From: Orobanche coerulescens
Lineage: Eukaryota > Streptophyta > Magnoliopsida > Lamiales > Orobanchaceae
Direction: 5' to 3'
Length of the DNA stretch: 64,000 nt
Assembly (NCBI GenBank): GCA_033398695.1
Contig: CM065815.1
Location: 145,497,001 to 145,561,000, forward strand
Shown: in pieces, positions 45,422-55,709 of the stretch
Layout of the letters: every line of letters starts with the position of its first letter
Position numbering within the stretch: the stretch's first letter is position 1
Notes under the pieces: generated by a model
Database searches by the model: none
What the model was told of the DNA's origin: nothing
Seen by the model: only the letters and a program-made list of their open reading frames with translations
Made by a program: the position numbers and the translations under genes

Positions 45422-46511
45422 TTTACAGTTAACGCATGTTAGTGCTTATACTAGCGCACGCTAGTCCACAAAGGTAGAATATAACAAGATGAAGCCCAGT
45501 TCGAGCCAGCTATCAAGGAAGTCCATCACAAGCTAAGTGTAGAATATAATCATTGATTTATACACAATTAATGCACGTTAAAAGGTTATACTAGGGCATA
45601 TTATGTTTAAATTATTACCCTTAATCAGATGACCATTGGACACCATTTCAACGCGGAAATCATGCGAATATCGCGAGATCTAGAAAGCAAAGATTGACTC
45701 ACTATCGCACGTTAAGAGGGATAGTAATGCACGTCAAGTTTAAAATTTAACCGTTGGATAAAGACTTTCAGCACGACAAGACTGTTCATTTTCAAAGTCA
45801 AAAGTTAACATCATTGACTATGCCGATAACGAATGTTAAGGAGCAATATTAGCGTACCCTAATAATGCAGGATCACATGGCATCAAGTCTAGCTCAAATC
45901 TATAAATACCCATACTTTTGGCTACTTCAAGACTCACAACTACAAGTTGAAATTTACAAAGTCTGAGCTCTGAATATTGTTTCCATCTTAAGTTATTTGT
46001 TCATTATCGAGTTGTGTGGAAATATATATAAATATTGTACTTATAGTTTATTATCATTCATACTTTATTTCTTCTTTGATACTATATTTGAGTGTTTGTA
46101 TCACTCCTACACGAGTCGAGAGAAAAGATTAGAGAACTTCAATCTGGTGTTATTAGGATCATTGATCTGGAATTATTAGGATTGAACTTTGAACTCTAAG
46201 ATCTTAATTGAGGGTATTATAGTTCCGATAGAATACTTGAAGGGAAATTTTTTTAATTGTTTGGTTATTCTTGGACCAATCGAAGACAAGCTGAGTGTAA
46301 CGGTTGTTCCTAGAACTATAGAAGATGAGGCAAAGCTGAGTGTGCTTTTTCTCGATCCAATAGAAAAAGAAATGAAGAGAGGACGTAAGCAAATTGCTGA
46401 ACCTCTATGAATCTCTGAATCTTTTATTTTCTGAATTTACTTTAATTCTTAGCAAGAAAAAATAGATATTTCTATATTCATTATTCAACCCCCTTCTAGT
46501 GGCTATATTCA
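45422..46511 (+). repeat. Copia 5' LTR, truncated at its 5' end
   Basis: It starts at a breakpoint near CAGTTAACGC and lacks about 450 bp present in the 3' LTR. It carries degraded AGCGCACGCTA-type motifs to 45875 and TATAAATA at 45901-45908. The end is close to GGCTATATTCA (46511); the exact base is uncertain because a similar CT-TTTA follows in both LTRs. Confidence 0.75.
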
Positions 46512-46586
46512 CTCTTTAGTTGGTGTTAGAGCATTCTATTTTAAATCGGTTTAACTATCGAAAGAAAAAAAAAATCCACAAGGAAA

Positions 46587-47460
46587 TGCGCTCAACCCTC
46601 CATCGTTCTTTGACAGTTCTAACTTCATGACAAGGAAAAACAAGATAGCTATTTTTGTCCAAGCTATTAAAATATGGAAGGTCATTGCTCTTGGTCCTAA
46701 AGTTGCCAAGAAAGAAGGTGGGTCCTTGAAAAAATTTGATGAATACAACAACGAAGATTTAAAAAATGTGCATATAAACTCTCGTGCTACTCAACTCTTA
46801 TATTGTGCTCTCAATCCCGAAGAGCTCAATCGAATCTCAGCCTACGAGAGTGCCAAATAAAAAATGAGAAATTCTCGAAGTCACTCATGAAGGGACGACT
46901 CAGGTCAAAGAGACCAAAATCAATATGCTCATTTATGATTATGAACTATTAATTATGAAAGACGATGAAACAATCACCAATATGTTGGATCGTTTATCAT
47001 CTATAACCAATGGTCTCGCGTCATTTGGAAAACCAATATCAAGCAGTGATAAGGCCAAGAAAGTCCTTCGCTCTCTACCTTGTGAATGGGATTATACAGT
47101 CACCGCAATCATGGAATCTAAAGATCTCGGTAAACTTGAATTTAGCACCCTCATCGGGTCACTTATTAATTATGAGATTATGCTCAAATTAATGGGCCCC
47201 AAACATAAGCCTTGTGAAAAGTGGTCGCTTTCAACTCCGATAGCGACATTGAGGAAGAAGTCTCGGAGGATGACGATGACGAGGAACTTGCTCTATATGC
47301 AAAGAACTATAAAAGGTACAAAAATTTTATTCATAAAAGGCGGAACTTTTTGGTCGGGACTCTAGAATGGAACAAAATAAAAATATTTATGTTCCTACAA
47401 CGAAATTCGACAATAAATGTCGAACATGTGGTCAACCAGACATTACACTAAAGAATGTTG
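46587..47460 (+). pseudogene. gag: Copia gag remnant
   Basis: The pieces lie in different frames. 46627-46860 includes ALNPEELNRISAYESAK, and 46925-47365 includes DDETITNMLDRLSSITNGL and KKVLRSLPCEWDYTVTAIMESKDL, which is typical of the copia gag (UBN2-like) domain. A zinc knuckle can be recognised at 47415-47460, where CRTCGQP is followed in the next frame by residues ending in GHYTKEC-like sequence. At least two frame breaks are present. Confidence 0.78.
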
Positions 47461-48254
47461 AGGATCTACCTCCAAACCTCAAGTCGAAAAATATAGAAAG
47501 AAAGAAGTGTTAGTCGCTTCATGGAGTGACGGTGAGGATGAAATTGATAGATCTGTGGAAGCAAACATCGCCTTTATGGCTTTTGGCTCCTACAAATCGA
47601 AAAATGCTATCGAGATGAGATCTACTCTCGATGATGATATTTTTAGATATTTATGACTCACAAGAGTCAAATCATGATGATGAACTTTTAATTGCTTTTG
47701 AATCCTTGAACATGGAGTACGACGAGATCCTAAAGCTTAATTTGATTTGAAGAGAAAAATTAAATCTCAAGAAGTCGAAAATTCAAAGTCAAAACAAAGA
47801 CAAAAACATTGAAATAGACCATACATCTTGCCTAGATAAAGAAAATAATCTGAAAATGAGTTGTCTAAACCTTAAAAAGAGCTAAAATATAAAATGAATA
47901 AATTCACTCTTGGAAACGAAAAATTTGAAAAGCTCCTATCTATCGAAAAATCTCCTTTGTTAAAACAGGTTATTGGTTTTGGTCCTTTTAATAGAGAAGA
48001 ATCTCCAAATCTTAACAAAATCAAAACAAAAAAACTCATAATTTAAAATTCCCACTCAACAAAAAGACCTTAACATTGGAAGTAATGAAAAAATCCGTTC
48101 AAAATTAAGAACTATCAAGCTCAAACAAATTTGGGTTCCAAAAGGTACGATAGTTCTGAATGCTATTAAAATCACTTACTCAGGAAAACCCAAAAGGGCA
48201 TGGGTGACAAATGAAACAAACTATCTTTGTAAGTACCTCTTACACGAAAAAGAA
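47461..48254 (+). other. Degraded copia gag-protease spacer
   Basis: AT-rich coding remnants with many stops (for example KIKSQEVENSKSKQRQ-type Lys/Gln-rich text). It corresponds by position to the long gag C-terminal segment of SIRE elements. No confident domain is seen. Confidence 0.45.
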
Positions 48255-48640
48255 AATGATACATAGATAGCGGTTGCTCGAGACATATGTATGGCACAAA
48301 GAGTAGTTTGAAAACCTTGATACCAAGAACAAGGACATGTAACCTTTGGTGACAACAAAAATGGAAAGATTATGGGCATCGACAAGGTAGGTGAGGAACC
48401 TTTACCCTCCATTAATAAAATTTTATTTGTTGAAGGTGCACTTAATTTACTTAGTGCATCTCAACTTTGAGGACGGATTTAAGATTCCTTTTGAAGAAAT
48501 GCATTGCACTGCTTTCAAAAATAACAAAGTTGCATTTATTAGACTAAGATGTGGAAATATTTACATTGTTGATTTTGCGATGAAAATTCTTTCAATGGAA
48601 AATGTCATGTGAATCTAGATGAAAATGCATTTTTTATTGC
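48255..48640 (+). pseudogene. pol: Copia protease remnant
   Basis: The catalytic DSGCSRHMYGTKSSLKTL segment is readable from about 48262. The following sequence reaches LLSASQL-like and GFKIPFEEMHCTAF segments (48440-48510), the standard lead-in to copia integrase. Stops and frameshifts intervene. Confidence 0.7.
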
Positions 48641-49540
48641 ATTGAAAATTAGGAAATGCATCTTTACCAATCATTTCAAAATTATCAAGACATGATTTAG
48701 TTCGTAGTTTAGCAGAACTAAAATTTGATCGAAAACTTGTGTGAATCATGCATTAAAGGGAAACACACAAGAGAATCGTTTAAACCCAAATTTGAAATTC
48801 CCACTAGTCGCATTCTTGAACTTGTTCATATGGATTTAATTGGTCCATATAGATATGCTAGTTTAAATGGAAAATTTTACATTATGGTAATTGTAGATGA
48901 TTTCTCTCGATTTACATGGATTAGATTTCTCGCTTATAAAAATGATATATTTATTGAGCTTTCTAAATGGTGCCGTTTAGTTCAAAATGAGAAAAATCTC
49001 CCTATCATTTCAATTGGAATCGATCATGGTGGAGAATTCGACTGCTCTTCTTTTGAAATTATGTGCGATAAATATGGAATTAACCGTAACTTCTCAACTC
49101 CTAGAAATCCTCAACAAAACGGGGTTGTTGAAAGAAAAAAATTGTACTTTGAAAGAAATATTCAGAACTATGTTAAATGATTACCCTCCTCCTTAATACT
49201 TCTGGGTCGAAGCTATTAATACAACATGTTATACAATAAATCGAGTTCACCTTTATAGATCTCAACTTAAAACTCCTTATGAATTTTGAAAAGGTAACAA
49301 GCAAAAAATTCTTACTTTCATTGATTCAATTGTAAAGTTTTTGTTTTAAATAATGGTAAGGAGAATTTGGAAAAATTTGATGCAAAATCCGATTCTGGTA
49401 TTTTTCCAGGCTATTCGTTCCGTGTCTATATTGTTAGAACAAATAAATGTGAAGAATCTATTCATGTCAAATTCGATGATGAAATCTCACCTCCGAGAAA
49501 GGTAGTGTTTTGATGATGCAGGTACACTTGTGGACACTCA
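48640..49540 (+). pseudogene. pol: Copia integrase remnant
   Basis: The ORF at 48725-49180 encodes NLCESCIKGKHTRESFK (zinc-binding cysteines), LELVHMDLIGPYR (first Asp), IVDDFSRFTWIRFL, IISIGIDHGGEFDCSSFE (second Asp region) and NFSTPRNPQQNGVVERK (third, Glu). The order and wording fit SIRE. After 49180 the C-terminal part (YFWVEAINTTCYTINRVHL, then KSDSGIFPGY-like) is broken by frameshifts. No active enzyme could be made. Confidence 0.88.
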
Positions 49541-50110
49541 ACCCTCAAATGACATGGAGAAGAATCCTGAGATTTAAGAAAGAATGCTTGATGATTTGCC
49601 TAAAGATTGGAAACATACCAAAGACCATCCAAATGATCTAGTAATTGGAAACATCGAAGATGGTGTTCGAACGCGAAGAAGCACTCTTGACTATATAAAC
49701 CATTACGCCTTTATATCCAAAATTGAACCCAAAAATATCTCTGAAGCTCTAGATGATGACAGTTAATTAATGGCAATGCAATAAGAACTTGTGCAATTCG
49801 AGTGCAGTAAAGTTTGGGATTTTGGTTCCAGCACTGAAAGATAAAACTATTATCGGGACCAAATGGGGTACACAAAATTAAGTGCGACGAAGACGGTTAT
49901 CCAGTGAGAAACAAATCCCATCTAGTTACCCAAGGATGTAATCAAGAAGAAGGTCTTGACAATGAAAAAAGTTTTGCACCCATAGCTCGACTTGAAGCCA
50001 TACGCCTTTTATGTGCGTTCACATCTCATAGAAAGATCAAACTCTTTCAAATGCATGTTGAGACTGCATTTCTTAATATCATCATTCAAGAAGAGATCTA
50101 TGTGAAATAG
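49540..50110 (+). pseudogene. pol: Copia reverse transcriptase, N-terminal part (cut by family Y)
   Basis: MLDDLPKDWKHTKDHPNDLVIGNIEDGVRTR (49584-49677 region) is the linker before RT. After several stops, 49904-50110 encodes SHLVTQGCNQEEGLDNEKSF and APIARLEAIRLL, then FQMHVETAFLN (motif A, normally DVKSAFLNG; the Asp is Asn-free but shifted to His-Val-Glu). It stops at 50110 just before the family Y insertion and continues at 58668. Confidence 0.85.
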
Positions 50111-50929
50111 ACCTCCAGTATTGTAACACCCCCAATCCGCTCAGGGATATTACACGCCGTAGAACCTTTCCTCAAGGATCTACCAGGCTGGCAACAACAT
50201 AGAACATCTCAACAATGCCTTTAAGTCTAAAATGACTCCGTAGACCGATTTGGTCTTTCAATAAATACATACAACTCAAATACATTACATGCCCACGCAG
50301 GGGTCGAATACAACACACTCCCGTACAGCGGGAAAGAAATACTGCAGCGGAAGTAAAATACAACTAAACCAATGACATCATACGGATCCTCGTGTGATTA
50401 GTATCGTTCATCTTTCATCATCCTTCGTGCCGACCCTGTGTTATGCTCCCAAACCTGAATGCAAAAATAGACATCCACCCCCCGAATATTCGGGGGTTAG
50501 CAAAACTCCATTGTTTTGCTAGTGCAAATACAAAGTGCAAAAATACGAGCCATACAATACAAGTTCCAAGAACAATAATAACCAGGAATCCTCAAAGATC
50601 CAAATGTAATGAAAAGTACTTCCCGAGGCAAGAGTTTGGGTAAAACATTCCAAAACCGAAAGATCATAAATCAAGGGAAACAATTTATAAAACAGTTTAA
50701 AATGCCATCGAGAGTTTTAATAGAAAACAATTTAGGATTACCGAATCCTTCTCTTTCCAAAATCAACAGGGGTCACAGCCCAAAGGTTTTGTTTTCGCAA
50801 ATAGAAAACCACTAACAATACACAATGTTAAAACTCACGTCACGCGTCCTCGACAGACATAAAATACACAAGCACTCGTGAAGTTTCACTCGTGAATCCA
50901 GGTCGAAGCCATTGGAATTCCCTCCGTGG

Positions 50930-51440
50930 CCCCGTCGAACCCTCCTGAGGTGAGCAAACACATTCACAAAACATAAGCAACCGCACTCGTGAATCCAGGG
51001 CTATACCATTGGACTCCCTCCGTGATCCCGTCGGACCCTCCCGAGGTGAGCGAAATACAATCACAAAATATATACACGTAGCGGTGAAGTTTCACTCATG
51101 AATCCAGGGCTATACCATTGGACTCCCTCCGTTATCCCGTTGGACCCTCCCGAGGTGTGCAAACACATTCACAAAACATGTACTCACATCGCCTGGGACC
51201 GGGACGAAGCCAAAAATCCCACTCGAGGCCCCGTCGGACCCTCTCGAGCTAGATAGCGAAATACTCAAGCACCACACGTCACCTAGGACCGGGACGAAGC
51301 CACGAATCCCACCCGAGGCCCCGTCGGACCCTCCCGGGCTGGCCGTGAAATAATCAAGCACCACACGTCACCTAGGACCGGGACGAAGCCATGAATCCCA
51401 CCCGAGGCCCCGTCGGACCCTCCCGGGCTGGCCGCGAAAT
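50930..51440. repeat. ~80-90 bp direct repeats in Y LTR
   Basis: At least six imperfect units share CCCGTCGGACCCTCC (complement GGAGGGTCCGACGGG). The best-conserved pair has an 89-bp spacing (CACACGTCACCTAGGACC at 51273 and 51362). A matching array lies at 56500-57010. The core GGTCCGACGGG also occurs in the repeats of X and Tekay LTRs. Confidence 0.8.
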
Positions 51441-52416
51441 AATCAAGCACAAGTAACATATCACACCAAGGATATCCAAACAATTCGTCAAGAGGCATCA
51501 AACATTTAGCAAAACACCACGTCAAACCATAACGCATCGAAAAGAGATAATATGTGTACACACGCATTATCAAGCGCAACATCAACACCAAACATATCCA
51601 TAAAATTCACATACTCGTTCACGAAACACACCAATCACAAAACTCACACGGTTTTGAAAGAGGGCCTTTAACAAGGCTAACCAAATCTTTTGAAAACTCA
51701 TTTCAAACAATCAAACAAACACATAAAGACGATCACTAATTATCATATTCACAAAACACGAATTGTATGGACAAGGTACTTGCCTCGAAACCACAATCGC
51801 AACAAGACGACGGATGAAATACGGTCGAATGGCCCCGAACTCCCGAACACTATCAAGAACGCGATAGCATCGCTATTACTACGTGAATAACACCACACGA
51901 ATCATCAATCACCAACGAGATTCAACATCGGAATCCTCGAACACCTATAAACCTCCGGAAGGAACAATAACACATGATTACGACGAGAATCAAGGCCAAA
52001 ACAATGGAAATCCCAGCAAACTATCGAAGGGAACTCATTGGGACATTTAATCGAACACTCAATGTTCGATAACTCCCAAGAACACTCGAATCACTAATCG
52101 AGTTGAACAAACTCGAAATATGGATATACAACCCATAGAACACGATTAATAACATCATCCTACACCAACTGATGTATAAAAATCGGACTATAATTGAAAT
52201 CAACAAATTCTCCAAAAAGTCAACTTGAAGGAAAATCAAGAAATATACTTTGATTTGACGAAACACACGGATTGGATGATGATATAATCAACAAGAATCT
52301 TCCAAAACGTATTGGAATTGATTAGAATCGGCCAAGAATTCGATTTCCCGAGCCTTCCGTCTCCAGCCGCCGAAAAAAGAAGAAAAACGAGTAAAAATGA
52401 AGTCTGGCCGAGCCCA

Positions 52417-52430
52417 GGCTATATATAGCC
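52417..52430 (-). promoter_or_regulatory. Palindromic TATA box of Y LTR
   Basis: GGCTATATATAGCC is identical on both strands; the copy in the other LTR is at 58005-58018. On the minus strand it lies just downstream of the TTACGGCCGTAA cluster, as in the other families. Confidence 0.55.
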
Positions 52431-52437
52431 GGCAGGG

Positions 52438-52575
52438 TTACGGCCGTAACCGGCAGTGCCTTACGGCCGTAACTCGGCCCTTACGGCTGTGCTCGGCAGG
52501 CCTTACGGCCGTACTCGGCATTTGTCAGGCCATGCCTTCCGAGCACATACGGCCGTAACCGGCACCTTACGGCCC
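52438..52575. repeat. TTACGGCCGTAA palindrome cluster in Y LTR
   Basis: About seven copies or variants of TTACGGCCGTAA, often followed by CGGC, occur in 140 bp. The counterpart at 58025-58145 has lost one ~25-bp unit. The motif is self-complementary and CpG-rich. Confidence 0.8.
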
Positions 52576-53098
52576 TAACTCGCCAAAGCAGGCCTCGCCC
52601 GGCCGTGGCCACTGACGGCTGACGACCCGAAACCCGAACCTGAATATAAATCGAAGGTACGGTTACGACGTACTCGCAAATACGAATCTAAGAGCTAAGA
52701 GAACACACGATTCCGACCACCCGAAGGCTCAAAATTTGACAACGGAAGTAATTACCCCAAACTTTGGGGAAATTACGAAAATGGCCCAAAACGTCTGAAA
52801 TACACGATACGTGATCGAAACACCAAACCAAAACTCGAAACATGAATAATAACATGAAATGAACTTATTATAAACTCTAAGCAATAGTTTTGGACGAGAT
52901 TCGCAAGAATCGAACTCAAGTGTGGAAAAGTCGCTAAAAAGCACGGAACTCAACGAAACGACACCGAAACGAACTCGGACGTCAAAAAGTGCAGATTTAA
53001 ATATTCTCAGAATGACGAAACGGTCACAAGCGAATTGTCAAAACGGACTTCCGCCGAAAAAAAAGAAATTACCGGAAATCGAAATTACGGGTATTACA

Positions 53099-55709
53099 TT
53101 CTACCCTCCTTAAAAGAAGTTTCGTCCCGAAACTTAAAACAAGTAGGGAGAAGCAACATCCTGCCATGAAAAATCAACGAGATACACAAGAAATGCGTAA
53201 CTTACGCCCATCGACGAAACGTTACAAGCAACGCAAAGGGATATACAGTGCGAAAGCACGCTCCACGACGACCAACACAACGCCACCGGTAGAGACATAA
53301 TAAAACCAACAAGTGACAAGCGTCAACAAATGGATAATACAATCAAGTCGATTATCTGAACAATCACAAAGCACAACCAACGAAAATCAATACGATTGAC
53401 CAACCCAACGGTACATCAATCAAAACGCGAGCCAATCGCTGAACAAATACGGAATTCCACCACCCAAGGGTTGGAAGATCTAAAACGAGACTAATTTCCC
53501 GAACTTAAGGGAATTACGAAGGAGTCTGAACGTTCAACAATCACGAAACGAGATCGACAAAAACCGAACAATCAAACGATCGAACCACAACGATCAAAAC
53601 AACACAAATCGAACAATCATGTTCGAATCACGAAGAACAATAAAATTCAAACAACAACTCCAAGGTTCACATCTCGACTCGAGACAATATATGATCCGAT
53701 GAAAACAACAAGATGTGCATTCACATAAGATCCACAGGAAAGGGAATAGCAATTGAAAAATCACAACGACAAACGAGTTAGTCTGAAACAATACCGCACT
53801 CGTTCGATCAACAAAAGCAAGGGGCAGGACAAGCTCAGAAAATGTCAACGAACATAAACGAGTCGACAGAGTCGAAAATACAGAAGTTCAAAATCCGATC
53901 CACTTCGAATAAAAGAACTAGTAGAACCAAGAGGTATTACTTCCGAACAAGGTTCACAAGAATCAAACTCAGAAAAGTCACAGCGATAACCACATCGACC
54001 CAAAACAAGATCACACCTCGTTCGAGCGATGAAACCGAAATACAGAACAAGTTCAGACAGTATCAACGAACACGAGCGAATCGATAGACTTGAGAGAGAG
54101 AAAAAATACGGAAGTCAAAAATGATACGGGCATTACATTCGACCTCTTATAATAGAAATGTCGTTCCCGTAACTCACAACAATGGGAGTAAGGTGACAAC
54201 ACAAAAAGCAAACGACATAAACATCTCCCATGGGCCTCTTAGAGCCGATCCTCATATCTGCACTGAAGTTCGTGCCCCGAAAGACTCGGAACCCAACTCG
54301 CAAAACTGGATCCTGTGTCTCTCGGGTCCACACTTGAAAAGTGTTACTGACGAGAAGGACAATTTACACGTGCATGCCCCGGCACATCACGGTTGAAACG
54401 CCTCGGCTCGGCGTACCGAAAATACAAATGCTAGATACAATGGGGCATAACGTCGCAAAACAACATAGCGGAGATGCCAACTCAGCACAACAAGGAATCA
54501 TAACACATATCATATACAACGATTTCCATCGTAAAGTAATACACACACAAACACTACAGAAACGACGGTATCGTTCGGCGACCTCAACGGCCCGAACAAT
54601 AACCAACACATAATTACAAACATCATGAAACAATCACATATGTACACAAACGTACAAACCCAAGCTTTAACAGCTCACACAGGTGCGATAACACGCAAGC
54701 CACCACAAAATGACAACATTAAAGATCGTCATCACACCTCCCACAAAGGGCTAACAAAACATATGCGTGGCGAACGACTCAACGTTCACACCACCAATTC
54801 GATCATATTCGGAAGTTAACATCATAAGATAAAGCAACATCATACATACATTCCCAAACCGCAAACGGGAATTGATAGTTTTTTTTAAAAAAACGAAAAC
54901 CACCTTTTGAAAACAGTTTGGAAACATCAGTTGATCTTGAGTATCATTTTACAAAAAGTTGAACAAACATCACTGTTGAGACTTTGAAAATCATCTTGCG
55001 TTTGAACAAAAATGAGGACACTTTTCTTTTAGTGAAAAACTTTCAAAAACATACGACCCTCATGTCTAAGCAAAGCATTTCCAAAATTACTCGAAAGAAA
55101 AAAAAATATATTTTGGTCCTCAAGGTGAAAGAATTTTGAAATAGATAGTTGCGCTAGTAGGCGCCTTGAAAATACAAACAATCCATTTAAAAGTACGTCT
55201 TGAATTTTATTTTCTAAGATACTCAAGGTTTTCGAAAATCTATTAGGCTAGAATGCCTAAAAACTCACATGTAACAATATTCACTTACATACAATCATAA
55301 TACACGCATCAACTCGCTCAAAATCAAGACAACACCTATCTTTTACCGGAAACAACAGTCAAATATCACAGTCAAAAGGACGTAAATAATGACAACACTC
55401 CTCATATAAATGAAACATGAGTCACCTAAACGCATCACGAAACTAAGAATCTACATAAAGATTCCATCACTTAATACAAAATCAAACAAATAGCTCGTGT
55501 CACACGAGGCACAATACAAAGAAGGGAGACTTACATCCACAGGTCGCACGAAGATGATGATTGCCCCACGATACTAATCACGACCAACCAACTCAGACGA
55601 CGCGTCGCGACACGACTCAGTCAGACAAAATCTGACGAGACAAAACTCAACAGACACCACTGACCCGACAGCTTAGGTTTCCACAACCTAAAAGCTCTGA
55701 TACCATTTA
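53099..55709 (-). other. Family Y internal region, non-coding
   Basis: No gag or pol homology on either strand. The minus strand starts with the primer site and the leader GCTTTTAGGTTGTGGAAACC, similar to the family X leader, and ends in the Tekay-like TTTCGGGACGAAACTTC/GGGTAGAA segment. Remaining ORFs are short and lack motifs. Confidence 0.75.

Larger units (their letters stand above)
50122..53098 (-). repeat. Family Y 3' LTR (2977 bp)
   Basis: Plus-strand order: terminus TGTAACACCCCC; a perfect inverted repeat CCCCCGAATATTCGGGGG (near 50479-50496); an array of ~80-90 bp repeats with CCCGTCGGACCCTCC (50930-51440); the palindromic TATA sequence GGCTATATATAGCC (52417-52430); a TTACGGCCGTAA cluster (52438-52575). 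Confidence 0.88.

Noticed and set aside
53099..55709. Possible host gene in the Y internal region
   Set aside because: Only short ORFs without motifs; the segment is bounded by LTRs and a primer site, so it is element-internal.
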